A stretch of DNA of 64,000 nucleotides from Hyphomicrobiales bacterium (lineage in GTDB: Bacteria; Pseudomonadota; Alphaproteobacteria; Rhizobiales; Rhizobiaceae), in NCBI GenBank assembly GCA_900473685.1, contig UCNE01000021.1, positions 37,725 to 101,724 of the forward strand, in the 5' to 3' direction. The notes under the pieces are model-generated. The model saw only the letters and a list, made by a program, of their open reading frames with translations, had not been told where the DNA came from and did not search any database. The first letter of the stretch is position 1, and every line of letters begins with the position of its first letter. Shown in pieces: positions 11,767 to 21,916 of this stretch. Made by a program: the position numbers and the translations under genes.

Positions 11767-11906
11767 TTCTTCTCCCCAGCGGGGAGAAGGTGGCCCGCAG
11801 GGCCGGATGAGGGGGCCGAAGGCACCTTCGTCGTATGGGTCCAGCTAGCCACGCCCCCCTCATCGCCTCACTGCGTTCGGCTCTTCTCCCCGCAGGGGAG
11901 AAGAGG
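11767..11906. repeat. RIME1-like mosaic element, copy 1
   Basis: Two outward palindromes (TCTCCCCAGCGGGGAGA at the left, TCTCCCCGCAGGGGAGA at the right) are linked by GGCCGGATGAGGGGGC and its near-complement CCCCCCTCATCGCCTCA. The architecture matches rhizobial RIME1-type elements. It fills the gap between convergent ccmG and the DUF2585 gene and may serve as a bidirectional transcript end. Confidence 0.8.
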
Positions 11907-11994
11907 GAGATCGTGACGCGCTCACGCAATCCAAAGGTTCAACTGCAGTGGGTGCGGGGAAATATTTCGCTTCAGTCCTGCTTTTCGAACTCTG

Positions 11995-12588
11995 TCAAAT
12001 TGCCCCCTGCCACGCCTTCACCGCATCCAGCGGATAGACCAGCATCAGCACGTTGAGCGTCAAATTATCGCGGATCAGCCAGCCGGTGAAAATCTCGAAG
12101 ACGATGGCGATGGCGACCGTGACGGCGATCGGTGCGCGCCGGGCGAAGAAGAAGCCGAGCGCCATGAACACCGTGTCCATCGCCGAGTTCAGGATGCTGT
12201 CGCCATAATAATCGAGCGAGATGGTGGCCGTGCGATAGCGGTCGATGATGATTGGGGAATTTTCGAGGATTTCCCAACCGGATTCGATCACCAACGCCAA
12301 AAACAGCTTGGCCGCCAGGGGCTTGCCGCGCAGGGTCAGATGCGCCAGCCCATAGAACAGGAAACCGTGGATGATGTGCGACGGGGTATACCAGTCGGCC
12401 AGATGCTGCGAATTGCCGGGGCCATTGGCCGTCGGCTCGAACAGCTTGATGTAACCGCATTCGCAGATCGGCGTGCGACCCATCCAGTATTCGATGAGGA
12501 TCTGCAGGATGAGGACGCCAGCGCAGGCGGCAAGCCAGAAGATGGCGGCACGCGGCGAACGGTTTTCGGCCGGTACCAGTGTGGTCAC
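11995..12588 (-). CDS. DUF2585 (UPF0314) membrane protein
   Basis: A 197-residue protein with about five hydrophobic segments. A conserved loop has [15 protein letters not shown] and [15 protein letters not shown], then [18 protein letters not shown], the DUF2585/UPF0314 signature found in Rhizobiales. Function is unknown. Translation starts at GTG 12588, whose bases overlap the stop of the upstream yciB gene (GTGA), so the two are probably made together. Confidence 0.9.
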   Translation of the reverse strand: MTTLVPAENRSPRAAIFWLAACAGVLILQILIEYWMGRTPICECGYIKLFEPTANGPGNSQHLADWYTPSHIIHGFLFYGLAHLTLRGKPLAAKLFLALVIESGWEILENSPIIIDRYRTATISLDYYGDSILNSAMDTVFMALGFFFARRAPIAVTVAIAIVFEIFTGWLIRDNLTLNVLMLVYPLDAVKAWQGAI

Positions 12589-13217
12589 TTCTGCGTATCC
12601 TGATCCAGCGAATGCTTCATGATGATCGGCATCTGCGACAGGGTGAACAGCACCGTGATCGGCATCGTGCCCCAGACCTTGAAGGCGACCCAGAAATCGG
12701 TCGAAAAATTACGCCAGACGACTTCATTCAGCACGGCCAGGACCAGGAAGAAGATGCCCCAGCGGATGGTCAGCTTGCGCCAGCCTTCCTCGTCGAGCTT
12801 GAAGGCACTGTGGAAGACATAACCAAGCAGCGATTTTCCGAATAGCAGGCCGCCGAGCAGGATGACGCCGAACAGAGAGTTGATGATTGTCGGCTTGATC
12901 TTGATGAACGTGTCGTTCTGCAGCCAGAGGGTGAATGCGCCCATGATGAAGACGACAATGCCGGAAATCAGCGGCATCATTGGCAGCGTGCGCGTGAGGA
13001 TCCAGGAGGCGGTCAGCGCGATCGCGGTCGCGGCCATGAACAGACCTGTGGCGATGAAGATCGGGCCTCCCAGTTCTGTCAGCGCCGGAAACTCGCGTGC
13101 CAGCCATTCGCCGCGCGAATTGGCGAAGAAGAAGACCACCAGTGGCCCAAGCTCCAGCACCATTTTCAGAAGCGGGCTGATTTCCTTGCGCGGCTTGACC
13201 GCCTCGATCGATGACAT
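12585..13217 (-). CDS. yciB: Inner membrane septation protein YciB (IspZ)
   Basis: A 210-residue polytopic protein beginning [19 protein letters not shown], with conserved [23 protein letters not shown] and [17 protein letters not shown]. The YciB/IspZ family is implicated in septation and envelope synthesis. ATG 13217 is chosen by family N-terminus; the frame stays open upstream to 13352 but that part is unconserved. It overlaps the DUF2585 gene by four bases. Confidence 0.93.
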   Translation of the reverse strand: MSSIEAVKPRKEISPLLKMVLELGPLVVFFFANSRGEWLAREFPALTELGGPIFIATGLFMAATAIALTASWILTRTLPMMPLISGIVVFIMGAFTLWLQNDTFIKIKPTIINSLFGVILLGGLLFGKSLLGYVFHSAFKLDEEGWRKLTIRWGIFFLVLAVLNEVVWRNFSTDFWVAFKVWGTMPITVLFTLSQMPIIMKHSLDQDTQK

Positions 13218-13330
13218 GATGCCGTCCTTAAGTGCCTGCTCGAAGGAGCGAGTGTATTGCAAGTTTATGGTGCGTGGATGTTTTTCACGCAGGTATTTTT
13301 TGTTTTCAGTCTGCGAACGCTCATTTTCCA

Positions 13331-13445
13331 CCGTCATTCCTGTGCTTGTCACAGGAATCCAACGACGCGGCGTCTACCGCGTCAAAGTCTTTAGCGGCGC
13401 AGACGCGCCGCTGCTGGAACCCCGCCACAAGGGCGAGGATGACGG
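13331..13445. repeat. Dispersed palindromic element with CCGTCAT termini
   Basis: The element starts CCGTCATTCCTGTGCTTGTC and ends GAGGATGACGG, so the ends are short inverted repeats. Inside the left end, ATTCCTGTG/CACAGGAAT forms a hairpin. This looks like a non-coding miniature repeat of the kind scattered through rhizobial genomes, here in the 300-bp gap between ftsY and yciB. Only one copy was noticed in this window. Confidence 0.6.
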
Positions 13446-13513
13446 AGAAAATGGAAAACCGCATCGAAGCTGTTCATCCGCCCCTATAACATCAGCAAAA
13501 AGGCAAAACCGGG

Positions 13514-15241
13514 TCAATGGGGAATTCCGGCGATCGCTTCGGCAAAATCCTTGGCCTCGAACGGCTCCAGATCGTCCACGCCTTCGCCGACGCCGATGAA
13601 ATAGACCGGCAGCTTGTGCTTGGCGGAAATGGCGACGAGGATGCCGCCGCGCGCCGTGCCATCGAGCTTGGTCATGATCAGGCCGTTGACTCCAGCGACA
13701 TTGCGGAAGATTTCGACCTGATTGAGCGCGTTCTGGCCGGTCGTGGCGTCGAGTGTCTGCAATACCGTGTGCGGCGCATCGGGATCGAGTTTGCCGAGCA
13801 CGCGGACAATCTTTTCCAATTCAGCCATCAGCTCCGTGCGGTTCTGCAGGCGGCCGGCGGTATCGATGATCAGCACGTCGCTCTTCTTCAGCTTCGCCTG
13901 CTCAAAAGCCTCGTAGGCGAGGCCTGCGGCATCGGCACCCAGTTTCGAGGAGACGATATCGGACTTGGTCCGTTCGGCCCAGATCTTCAGCTGTTCGATG
14001 GCGGCAGCGCGAAAAGTGTCGCCGGCGGCGAGCATGACCTTCAGGCCCGCGCCGGAGAGTTTTGCCGCCAGCTTGCCGATGGTGGTGGTCTTGCCGGTGC
14101 CGTTGACGCCGACGACGAGGATGACATGCGGCTTGTGGGAGAGATCAAGCTGCAGCGGCTTGGCGACGGGCGCGAGAACCTTGGTAATTTCGGCGGCCAT
14201 GATGCGCGACACGTCCTCGCCGGTCACGTCCTTGCCGTAACGCTCGGAGGCCAGCGTATCGGTGACGCGCAGTGCGGTTTCGACGCCGAGGTCGGCCTGG
14301 ATCAGCAGGTCTTCGAGATCCTGCAGCGTTTCATCGTCCAGCTTGCGCTTGGTGAAGAGGGCGGTGATCTGGCCGGTCAGTTGCGACGATGTGCGGGCCA
14401 AACCCTGGCGCAGGCGCTGGAACCAGGTGAGCTTTTGCTTAGGCGGTTCCGGTGCGGGCTCGATTGCGCGGCCGGTGGCGAAGCCCTTGGGGAGGGCAAT
14501 TTCGGCTGCTTGCTCAGATGCTGCGGAGAGGTCGTCACTTTCCTCTGCCTTTTCGCGCATCTCCTCCTCAAGGCCGGAGATTACAAGCGGTGTGATTTCG
14601 CTAAGGCCGTCGGCGTTCGAGAGCGCGGAGAGTTCACCCCCCTCTGTCGGCTGTGCCGACATCTCCCCCACAGGTGGGGAGATTGGACCTGGGGTTGGCT
14701 CCGGCGCTTCATCTGAAAGACGATCTTGAGTGGAAAGAGCGACGTCCTCGATCTGATCTCCCCCCTTGTGGGGGAGATGTCCCCTCCGGGTCTTGCCTTC
14801 GGCAAGCCCGAGGACAGGCTCCGGGACAGAGGGGGGTGTCGAAGTTTCTTCTGTCTCAGCCGCTTCGGCTTCCGCCTCCAGCAGCGATAGCGGAATGACG
14901 CCGATATCGCCGATCTCTTCGGCAGCAGGCAGAATGGCCGGTGTATCGTCCACCTCCGCAGCAGAGATTTCTTCCCCGGTCTTGAACTCCGGTGCATCGG
15001 TGCTATCGGCGGAGGGGCCGCCAGCGGTATCCATTTCTTCCGGCAACACCGGATCGGCGGCCAGTGGCAGATCTTCGGTACGGGGCTCAAGCCCGGCTTC
15101 GATCGCCTGGGTTTCCTCGGGGCTGAATGTCGATTCCGCCTGGTCCAGGACAGCATCAGCCGCTGGCGTAGCAGTTGGCTCGCCTTCGACCGGCTTGTCC
15201 TTGCCGAACGTGAAGACCTTTTTCAGAAAGCTGAGCGCCAT
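13514..15241 (-). CDS. ftsY: Signal recognition particle receptor FtsY
   Basis: A 575-residue SRP receptor GTPase. Residues 1-270 form an acidic, low-complexity A domain. The NG domain follows: [11 protein letters not shown] (N domain), P-loop [10 protein letters not shown] at about 378-387, [19 protein letters not shown] at about 458, and [10 protein letters not shown]. It docks SRP-ribosome complexes at the membrane with Ffh, also encoded here. Residues about 135-202 are encoded by an inserted RIME-like element that stays in frame. It follows mtaB on the same strand after 90 bp. Confidence 0.97.
   Translation of the reverse strand: MALSFLKKVFTFGKDKPVEGEPTATPAADAVLDQAESTFSPEETQAIEAGLEPRTEDLPLAADPVLPEEMDTAGGPSADSTDAPEFKTGEEISAAEVDDTPAILPAAEEIGDIGVIPLSLLEAEAEAAETEETSTPPSVPEPVLGLAEGKTRRGHLPHKGGDQIEDVALSTQDRLSDEAPEPTPGPISPPVGEMSAQPTEGGELSALSNADGLSEITPLVISGLEEEMREKAEESDDLSAASEQAAEIALPKGFATGRAIEPAPEPPKQKLTWFQRLRQGLARTSSQLTGQITALFTKRKLDDETLQDLEDLLIQADLGVETALRVTDTLASERYGKDVTGEDVSRIMAAEITKVLAPVAKPLQLDLSHKPHVILVVGVNGTGKTTTIGKLAAKLSGAGLKVMLAAGDTFRAAAIEQLKIWAERTKSDIVSSKLGADAAGLAYEAFEQAKLKKSDVLIIDTAGRLQNRTELMAELEKIVRVLGKLDPDAPHTVLQTLDATTGQNALNQVEIFRNVAGVNGLIMTKLDGTARGGILVAISAKHKLPVYFIGVGEGVDDLEPFEAKDFAEAIAGIPH
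14636..14837. repeat. RIME-like element embedded in the ftsY coding sequence
   Basis: The same 13-bp termini as the ccmA-ccmB element (ACCCCCCTCTGTC at 14636-14648, GACAGAGGGGGGT at 14825-14837) bound 202 bp containing two palindromes around CTCCCCC/GGGGGAG. The element is translated through as part of the FtsY acidic domain without a stop codon. Confidence 0.88.
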
Positions 15242-15330
15242 TTGAATTCCGTAAACTCAGGCCGCGTTGGCAGCCATCAATTGCATGACTGAAGCGCGTG
15301 GCGCTTCAGGTCCCTTGTTTCTGCGTGCCG

Positions 15331-16611
15331 TCATCCCAAAACCGCTTCGCACTTTTGGGCGGCAGGCATGAGATGCTTGCCGTTGTGACCGGTGATGACA
15401 GCCTGCACGATAGCGCGCGGCGTCAGGCCGGGGACGGCGACAAGCGTGAAATTTTCCGTATGTGCCAAGCCATTGTTCTCGACGAGCAGGCTTTGCTGCG
15501 TTCCGATCATGCTGTCAAGATGGGCCTGATGTAGCTGAAGTCCAGTGGCGCGCAGCCGGGCCGCCCGTTCTTTCACCAGAGCACGATCGATCTGCGGCAT
15601 GCGGGCTGCTGGCGTTCCCTCGCGCGGTGAGTAGGGAAAGACATGCAGATGGGCAATATTGGCCTCTTGCGCCAGCGCCATTGCATTGGCAAACATCTCT
15701 TCGGTCTCGGTCGGGAAGCCGGCAATCATGTCGGCACCAAAGCTCGTTTCCGGCCGCAGGCGGCGAACGTCTTCGATGAAGCGGAGCGCGTCCATGCGGC
15801 TATGCCGCCGCTTCATCCGCTTCAGGATCATATCGTCGCCATGCTGCAGCGACAGATGCAGATGCGGCATGAAGCGCGGCTCATCGGCGATCAGGTCCAT
15901 TAGGTGGCTGTCGGCTTCGATGCTGTCGATCGAGGAAAGCCGCAGGCGCAGGAGTTCCGGCACCTGCTTCAGAAGCGTCTTGGCAAGCAGGCCAAGGGTC
16001 GGGGCGCCCGGCAGGTCGCCGCCATAGCTGGTCGCGTCGACGCCAGTCAGAACGATCTCGCGGTAGCCGCTTTCGGCCAGTTTCCGCGCCTGATCGACGA
16101 CGGCGCCCATCGGCACCGAGCGGGAATTGCCGCGGCCATAGGGAATGATGCAGAAGGTGCAGCGGTGATCGCAGCCATTCTGCACCTGGATGAAGGCGCG
16201 CACATGGCCTTCGATCAGCTTGACCATCTGCGGCGCTGTCTCGCGCACGCTCATGATGTCGTTGACACGCAGCTTTTCTTCCGCCGACACGCCGAAATCC
16301 GGCAGCGCGCGATAGGAGGCGCTTTTCAGCTTTTCCTCGTTGCCAAGCACGGCATCGACCTCCGGCATTCCGGCAAAGGTCTGCTTTTCCGTTTGGGCCG
16401 CACAGCCGGTGACGATGATGCGGGCATGCGGGTTTTCGCGGCGGGCGCGGCGGATCGCCTGGCGGGCCTGACGCACGGCCTCGCCGGTGACGGCGCAGGT
16501 GTTGACGAGAATGGCATTGTTCAGGCCGGCCTTCTCGGCCTGCGCCCGCATCACTTCGGATTCATAGGTATTGAGACGGCAGCCGAAGGTTATGACATCG
16601 ACGCCGCTCAA
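15331..16611 (-). CDS. mtaB: tRNA (N6-threonylcarbamoyladenosine37) methylthiotransferase MtaB
   Basis: A 426-residue radical-SAM methylthiotransferase that converts t6A37 to ms2t6A in tRNA. Domains: an N-terminal UPF0004 cluster-binding part ([28 protein letters not shown]), a radical SAM motif CDHRCTFC at about residues 143-150, and a C-terminal TRAM-like part. TTG 16611 is the start: it gives the exact family N-terminus and overlaps the dapF stop (TTGA). Longer frames run antisense into dapF and are not credible. Confidence 0.94.
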   Translation of the reverse strand: MSGVDVITFGCRLNTYESEVMRAQAEKAGLNNAILVNTCAVTGEAVRQARQAIRRARRENPHARIIVTGCAAQTEKQTFAGMPEVDAVLGNEEKLKSASYRALPDFGVSAEEKLRVNDIMSVRETAPQMVKLIEGHVRAFIQVQNGCDHRCTFCIIPYGRGNSRSVPMGAVVDQARKLAESGYREIVLTGVDATSYGGDLPGAPTLGLLAKTLLKQVPELLRLRLSSIDSIEADSHLMDLIADEPRFMPHLHLSLQHGDDMILKRMKRRHSRMDALRFIEDVRRLRPETSFGADMIAGFPTETEEMFANAMALAQEANIAHLHVFPYSPREGTPAARMPQIDRALVKERAARLRATGLQLHQAHLDSMIGTQQSLLVENNGLAHTENFTLVAVPGLTPRAIVQAVITGHNGKHLMPAAQKCEAVLG

Positions 16612-17519
16612 AGCGCGGCGCTTTCCGTCTGCGGTTCGTCCTCGCGCGACCAGAGGCCGGTGGTGGGGTCGACACGACCTGACCATTCCCATTCGGCAGG
16701 GCCGGTCATGACGACATGATCGTCGCGCTCGCGCCATTCGATGGTGAGGATGCCCGGCGGGGTGGCGCTGGCGACCGTGATCGACACATTGCGGCCGGTG
16801 CGGCCCGTGCGGGCGGCCGAGACGGCGGCGGAACAGGCGGCGGAACCGCAGGCCAATGTCAGGCCAGCGCCGCGCTCCCAGGTGCGGGTCGTAAGCGACG
16901 TGGGCGATGTTACCTGCGCCAGCGTGATATTGGCGCGCTCGGGAAACATCGGGTGGTTTTCGAGCAGCGGGCCGAAACGTTCGAGGTCGAACGACATGAC
17001 GTCGCGATCGACCCAGAAGATCGCATGCGGATTGCCCATCGACATGACGGAGGGCGAATGCAGGACCGGACCGTCGATCGGGCCGATCTGCAGCTCGATG
17101 CGGCTGGTATCGTAGAATTCTTCCGACAGCGGAATCTTGTCCCATTCGAACACGGGCGTACCCATGTCGACAGAGATCGTTCCGTCGGCATGTTCCTGCG
17201 CATTCAGAATGCCGGCGACGGTCTGGAAGGTGAAGGCCTTCTTGCCGGTCTCGGCAGCCAGCGCCTGGACGACGCAGCGCGTGCCGTTGCCGCAGGCCTG
17301 CGCCTTGGTGCCGTCGGAATTGAGGATGTCGATCCAGGCGTCGGTGCCCTGCGCCTTCGGATCGTGGATCGCCATGATCTGGTCGAATTGAGTGTCGGGA
17401 TTGGCATTGAGCACAATCGCCGCCTGCGGCGTCACCTTGTCTTTACGGCCGCGCATGTCGACGACCAGGATCTTGTTGCCAAGCCCGTTCATCCTTGCGA
17501 ATTCGACCGTTGTGTTCAT
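16608..17519 (-). CDS. dapF: Diaminopimelate epimerase
   Basis: A 303-residue cofactor-independent racemase converting LL- to meso-diaminopimelate for lysine and peptidoglycan. The two catalytic cysteines lie in [11 protein letters not shown] (about residue 76) and [12 protein letters not shown] (about 224). Of two nearby ATGs, 17519 is preferred because AGGA lies 10 nt upstream; the other, at 17528, abuts it. The stop overlaps the mtaB start, so dapF-mtaB are translationally coupled and ftsY probably belongs to the same transcript. Confidence 0.95.
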   Translation of the reverse strand: MNTTVEFARMNGLGNKILVVDMRGRKDKVTPQAAIVLNANPDTQFDQIMAIHDPKAQGTDAWIDILNSDGTKAQACGNGTRCVVQALAAETGKKAFTFQTVAGILNAQEHADGTISVDMGTPVFEWDKIPLSEEFYDTSRIELQIGPIDGPVLHSPSVMSMGNPHAIFWVDRDVMSFDLERFGPLLENHPMFPERANITLAQVTSPTSLTTRTWERGAGLTLACGSAACSAAVSAARTGRTGRNVSITVASATPPGILTIEWRERDDHVVMTGPAEWEWSGRVDPTTGLWSREDEPQTESAAL

Positions 17520-17752
17520 GACGTTCATTTCCTGCGTTTGTTGCGCTGTATATGGCGGAAATGGGTTGAAATTACCAGTGGCCGGCAGTCAACGCCTTCG
17601 GGCGGAGTTGGCAAGTGGCTACATGCCCTGATTGCTGCCCCATACGGAGTCATGTTCGGGCTTGGCCGGATTGACCTATCGCACGGTTGCCATCGCCGCT
17701 TTCGCCGCTAGTCTTTGAGACATGTAACCGGATATGCGTGAAGGAAATGGAC

Positions 17753-18163
17753 ATGACGGATACGGTTCTGACCGGCAAATGCTTGTGCGGTGCTGTGGAA
17801 TACACGGTCGATGATGCCTTTGAGTATGCGATGAATTGCCATTGCTCCAACTGTCGGCGCACCACCGGGTCGGCTTTTAAACCGATTGCCGGGATCAAGC
17901 GCGAGCGGCATCATCTCATCCAGAGTGCGGAAGCAATACTGATCTACGGCAACCCCGATGAAGCTCATGACGCGCATTGCGGCATTTGCGGATCGCTGGT
18001 CTATTCGGTGGTGAGGGAAGGCGCGTACGTCCATGTCCCCATGGGCACGCTGATGGATACGCCGGCGCTCCGTCCGACGGCTCATATTTTCGTCGGCTCG
18101 AAAGCGCCATGGTACGAGATTACCGATGATCTGCCGCAGTATCCGGAGTTTCCGGAGGGGTGA
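17753..18163 (+). CDS. GFA/CENP-V family zinc protein
   Basis: A 136-residue protein with the GFA-type zinc-binding pattern: GKCLCGAVEY, then MNCHCSNCRRTTGSAF, then HCGICGSLVY. The family includes glutathione-dependent formaldehyde-activating enzyme and many proteins of unknown substrate. The start is chosen at the second ATG (17753), eight nt after AAGGA. It stands alone, convergent with the MBL-fold gene. Confidence 0.88.
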   Translation: MTDTVLTGKCLCGAVEYTVDDAFEYAMNCHCSNCRRTTGSAFKPIAGIKRERHHLIQSAEAILIYGNPDEAHDAHCGICGSLVYSVVREGAYVHVPMGTLMDTPALRPTAHIFVGSKAPWYEITDDLPQYPEFPEG

Positions 18164-18219
18164 GGGGCCGTGGCGCCGGTCTCCTTCTTCTCCCGGCGGC
18201 GGGGAAAGGGCGGCTGAAC

Positions 18220-19221
18220 CTAAACGGCCGGTACATCGAACACTTCGCCTGCTCTTAGCGGCCGGAATTTTTCCGGCGTTACGCCCTGATCCTTCAAGGC
18301 AACCTCAAGCGCCTGAACCGGCGCCTCGATCCCCTCATTGGTCAGCTGCACGGTGCCGAAATGGTGACCGGCGGCATAGGACGCGTTGCACAGTTGCATG
18401 CCTTGCACAGCCTCCTGTGGGTTCTGGTGCTGCGCCTTCATGAACCAGCGCGGCTCATAGGCGCCGATCGGCAGGTTGGCGAGGCGGAAGGCGCCGTGTT
18501 TGGCGGCAGCGGCCCGGTAGTTGATGCCGTCGTGAAAGCCGGTATCGCCAATATGGTAGATTTTGCCTGATGGTGTCGAGATCACGAAGGCGGCCCAGAG
18601 TGCCATGCGGCGGTCGCGGGACGTGCGTGCCGACCAATGGTGACAGGGTTCACAATCGATGGTGACCCCGTCCCAGAAGGAAATCTGCTCGTCCCAGTCC
18701 ATGTCGGAAATTTTCGCATCGGGAAGCGCGCGGTGGATGATCGTATCGTTGCCGAGCGGGGTGATGATGTGAGGGCCATGCTCCTCATGCAGCCGTTTCA
18801 GGGTGACGAGATCGAGATGGTCATAGTGATTGTGGGTGACGAGGACGATATCGATCGGTGGCAGGTCGTCAAAGGCAATGCCCGGTGCGACCACACGCTT
18901 GGGGCCGATGAAGGAAAATGGGCTGGTGCGCGGCGACCAGACAGGGTCGGTCAGGATATTGAGGCCGCAGACCTGGATCAGCAGCGTGGCATGGCCGACC
19001 ATGGTGATGCGCAGGCTATCGCTATCGACATGATCATCCGGCTTTGCCTGCGGAAAAGGACTCTGGACGCGCTTTGGCCAGACGGCCCGTCCGCCACCGA
19101 ACTGCCAGCGCATCAACTCGCGAAAGCCGAGCGGTGCTTCGCCCTCGGGGTTGAAGAAGTATGTTCCGTCGAAATGGCCGGAGATGGGGCCGGTATAATA
19201 GGGATTTCTGATCTCACTCAC
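18220..19221 (-). CDS. MBL-fold metal-dependent hydrolase, NAPE-PLD/UlaG-like
   Basis: A 333-residue metallo-beta-lactamase-fold enzyme. The metal motif is THNHYDHLD at about residue 150, followed by PCHHWSARTSRDRR, HIGDTGF and a late MKAQHQNPQEAV and GHHFGT. This order resembles N-acyl-phosphatidylethanolamine phospholipase D-type hydrolases. The start is set at GTG 19221 (SEIRNPYYTGPISGHFDG follows), with AAAGAG upstream; the open frame up to 19347 is unconserved basic sequence. Substrate unknown. Confidence 0.85.
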   Translation of the reverse strand: MSEIRNPYYTGPISGHFDGTYFFNPEGEAPLGFRELMRWQFGGGRAVWPKRVQSPFPQAKPDDHVDSDSLRITMVGHATLLIQVCGLNILTDPVWSPRTSPFSFIGPKRVVAPGIAFDDLPPIDIVLVTHNHYDHLDLVTLKRLHEEHGPHIITPLGNDTIIHRALPDAKISDMDWDEQISFWDGVTIDCEPCHHWSARTSRDRRMALWAAFVISTPSGKIYHIGDTGFHDGINYRAAAAKHGAFRLANLPIGAYEPRWFMKAQHQNPQEAVQGMQLCNASYAAGHHFGTVQLTNEGIEAPVQALEVALKDQGVTPEKFRPLRAGEVFDVPAV

Positions 19222-19371
19222 CGCGGCTCTTTCATTGTACCGGTTTCGCCTCTCAACATGGGGCCTTGCGTTCCTCCCTTCAATCGGGCGGCGGTGCGCC
19301 GGTTTCTGGCATCGAAACGTTGTTTGGGTTATAACTCGGTTCCGCACTACAATCCGTTACAGGAGGGTGAG

Positions 19372-19701
19372 ATGGACAGGGAAGCAACCGTTCGTGGGCT
19401 CTTTGCAGCCTATCTGGCCAACCGGAAGGACGAGGTCTCCGACATGCTCACGGAGGATTTCACCTTTTCCAGTCCGAACGACGATCATATTAATAAGGCC
19501 ACGTATTTCGAGCGGTGCTGGCCGCAGCCGCCGGCCTTTAGCGCCATTCACATCGAACGCATTTCGCTTGAAGACAACGAGGCGCTGGTGCGCTACCGGG
19601 CTGACAAGCGGGACGGCGGTTCATTTCGCAATGTCGAGGTCATCCGGTTCCATGGCGACCGTGTCGCTTCGGTGGAGGTCTATTTCGGCCGGGATGCCTG
19701 A
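19372..19701 (+). CDS. NTF2/SnoaL-like small protein
   Basis: A 109-residue protein with the SnoaL/NTF2-like fold pattern: an N-terminal helix (EATVRGLFAAYLANRKDEV), MLTEDFTFSSP, and alternating strands ending VEVIRFHGDRVASVEVYFG. It has a very strong ribosome-binding site (AGGAGGGTGAG) directly before ATG 19372, which fixes the start. It could be a small hydrolase, isomerase or ligand-binding protein. It diverges from the MBL-fold gene with 150 bp between starts. Confidence 0.85.
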   Translation: MDREATVRGLFAAYLANRKDEVSDMLTEDFTFSSPNDDHINKATYFERCWPQPPAFSAIHIERISLEDNEALVRYRADKRDGGSFRNVEVIRFHGDRVASVEVYFGRDA

Positions 19702-19974
19702 GAAAGGCCTGCAGATCAGCGCTTGGAGTGGTGAAATTGCCGTCTCGCCTTGACTTTGCCGCCCATATCGTGTTTACCGCCCGCAATCTGCGACAAGAAC
19801 AAGACTTGTAGCCGCCGACCCGGACCCCTTGCGGAGATCCTGGAGGTCAACATCCGACAGCGCGTTGCGCCCTCGGGTGCTTTTTGGCTTTGCGTCTTGT
19901 TTTCGTCACGGAAAAGCACAACGTTTTGGGCATCCGGGTAAAACCAGACGCCTCGAAACGACAAGGATGAAGCG

Positions 19975-21537
19975 ATGTTTGAAAGTCTCCAGGACCGCCT
20001 TGGGTCAATCCTGAATGGATTGACCGGCCGTGGCGCGCTGTCGGAAGCCGATGTTTCGGCTGCCCTGCGCGAGGTTCGCCGTGCGCTCCTGGAAGCCGAC
20101 GTTGCGCTCGAAGTCGTTCGTTCGTTCACCGACAAGGTGCGTGAAAAGGCCGTCGGCGCCGAAATCCTCAAGTCGATCAAGCCGGGCCAGATGGTCGTCA
20201 AGCTGGTCCATGACGAGCTGGTCGCCATGCTCGGTTCGGACGGTGTGCCGATCGATCTGAATGCGGCTGCCCCCGTCGTCATCATGATGGTCGGTCTGCA
20301 GGGTTCGGGCAAGACGACGACGACGGGCAAGATTGCCCTTCGGATGAAGTCGCGCGACAAGAAGAAAGTCCTGATGGCGTCGCTCGACACGCGCCGTCCG
20401 GCCGCCCAGGAACAGTTGCGCCAGCTCGGCGTGCAGACCGGCGTCGACACGCTGCCGATCATTGCCGGCCAGTCGCCGACCGATATCGCCGCGCGCGCCG
20501 TCCAGGCGGCCAAGCTCGGCGGCCATGACATCGTCATTCTCGATACCGCCGGCCGCACCCATATCGACGAGCCGCTGATGCTGGAGATGGCGGAAATCAA
20601 GCGCCGCTCCAATCCGCATGAAATTCTGCTTGTCGCCGATGCGCTGACCGGTCAGGACGCCGTCAATCTCGCTCGCAATTTCGACGAACGCGTCGGCATT
20701 ACCGGTCTCGTGCTCACCCGTATGGACGGCGACGGCCGCGGCGGTGCCGCCCTTTCGATGCGCGCCGTCACCGGCAAGCCGATCAAGCTGATCGGTGTCG
20801 GCGAGAAGATGACGGAGCTGGAAGAGTTCCATCCGCGCCGCGTCGCCGACCGTATCCTCGGCATGGGCGACATCGTTTCGCTGGTCGAGAAGGCCGCCGA
20901 AAACATCGATGCCGAAAAGGCAGCGGCCATGGCCGCCAAGATGAAGTCCGGCAAGTTCGATCTCAACGATCTCGCAGACCAGCTCGGCCAGATGCAGAAG
21001 ATGGGCGGCATGGGCGGCATCATGGGCATGATGCCCGGCATGGCCGGCATGAAGGACAAGATGGCCTCTGCCGGTCTCGACGACCGCATGTTCGGCCGCC
21101 AGCTCGCGATCATCTCCTCGATGACCAAGGCAGAGCGCGCCAACCCGGATATTCTCAAGCATTCCCGCAAGAAGCGCATCGCGGCCGGTTCCGGCACCGA
21201 TGCGGCCGAAATCAACAAGCTGCTGAAAATGCACCGTTCCATGGCCGACATGATGAAAATGATGGGCGGCAAGGGTAAGGGCGGCATGATGAAGCAAATG
21301 ATGGGCGGTCTTGCCGGCAAGATGGGCCTTGGTGGCATGGGCGGCGGAATGGGCGGCATGCCCGACCTGTCGAAGATGGACCCCAAGCAGCTCGAAGCTC
21401 TTCAGAAGCAGGCGGAGGCCGCTGGCCTCGGCAAGGGCATGGGTGGCGGCGGTTTGCCCGGTTTGGGCGGCGGCATGAAGCTGCCCGGTCTCGGTGGCGG
21501 GTTCCCGGGTCTTCCCGGCCTGCCGAAGAAGAAGTGA
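19975..21537 (+). CDS. ffh: Signal recognition particle protein Ffh (SRP54)
   Basis: A 520-residue SRP54 GTPase that binds 4.5S RNA and signal sequences and docks on FtsY. It has an N domain, a P-loop GLQGSGKTTTTGK at about 106-118, DTRRPAAQEQL, DTAGRTHID at about 188, and TRMDGDGRGG. The M domain from about 330 is very rich in Met. The C-terminal 100 residues are an unusually long Gly/Met/Leu-rich tail (GGMGGGMGGMP, GLPGLGGG), common in rhizobia. It leads a run of translation genes. No 4.5S RNA gene was seen next to it. Confidence 0.97.
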   Translation: MFESLQDRLGSILNGLTGRGALSEADVSAALREVRRALLEADVALEVVRSFTDKVREKAVGAEILKSIKPGQMVVKLVHDELVAMLGSDGVPIDLNAAAPVVIMMVGLQGSGKTTTTGKIALRMKSRDKKKVLMASLDTRRPAAQEQLRQLGVQTGVDTLPIIAGQSPTDIAARAVQAAKLGGHDIVILDTAGRTHIDEPLMLEMAEIKRRSNPHEILLVADALTGQDAVNLARNFDERVGITGLVLTRMDGDGRGGAALSMRAVTGKPIKLIGVGEKMTELEEFHPRRVADRILGMGDIVSLVEKAAENIDAEKAAAMAAKMKSGKFDLNDLADQLGQMQKMGGMGGIMGMMPGMAGMKDKMASAGLDDRMFGRQLAIISSMTKAERANPDILKHSRKKRIAAGSGTDAAEINKLLKMHRSMADMMKMMGGKGKGGMMKQMMGGLAGKMGLGGMGGGMGGMPDLSKMDPKQLEALQKQAEAAGLGKGMGGGGLPGLGGGMKLPGLGGGFPGLPGLPKKK

Positions 21538-21550
21538 GGACTGGACCGGT

Positions 21551-21853
21551 ATGATTGATCCCGCCGTCAAACAGGAACTCTCGGGCTACCGCCAGTCGAT
21601 CGACAATATCGACGCGGCGCTCGTGCACATGCTGGCCGAACGCTTCCGCTGCACCAAGGCAGTGGGCGTGCTGAAGGCCAAATACAATTTGCCGCCGGCG
21701 GACCCGGCGCGCGAGGAATACCAGATCGAACGCCTGCGCCATCTGGCGCGGGATGCCAATCTGGATCCGGATTTCGCGGAGAAGTTCTTGAACTTCATCA
21801 TCCACGAAGTCATCCGGCATCATGAAGCCATCGCTGCCGATCTCAAGGATTGA
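21551..21853 (+). CDS. Chorismate mutase, AroQ type
   Basis: A 100-residue all-helical protein with the AroQ pattern: YRQSIDNIDAALVHMLAERF, then VGVLKAKYNLPPADPAREE and a last helix ending in FIIHEVIRHHEAIA. It converts chorismate to prephenate for Phe and Tyr synthesis. ATG 21551 is 14 bp after the ffh stop, so it is likely co-transcribed with ffh. Fusion partners such as prephenate dehydratase are absent. Confidence 0.9.
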   Translation: MIDPAVKQELSGYRQSIDNIDAALVHMLAERFRCTKAVGVLKAKYNLPPADPAREEYQIERLRHLARDANLDPDFAEKFLNFIIHEVIRHHEAIAADLKD

Positions 21854-21916
21854 TCAGCTTTAACGCATACACAAAACACCGTCCCAGACGGTTGCATATC
21901 TCAAGGAGTATAAAAC

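Noticed and set aside
16612..17145. N-terminal extension of MtaB
   Set aside because: The frame is open but overlaps dapF antiparallel in content and is unlike the MtaB family; TTG 16611 gives the exact family start.
19702..19974. 4.5S RNA (ffs) gene upstream of ffh
   Set aside because: I looked for the GGAAG tetraloop hairpin of SRP RNA and did not find a convincing long stem.
20005..21570. A 521-codon minus-strand frame
   Set aside because: Antisense to ffh, His/Ala-rich because of complementing the Met/Gly-rich tail.
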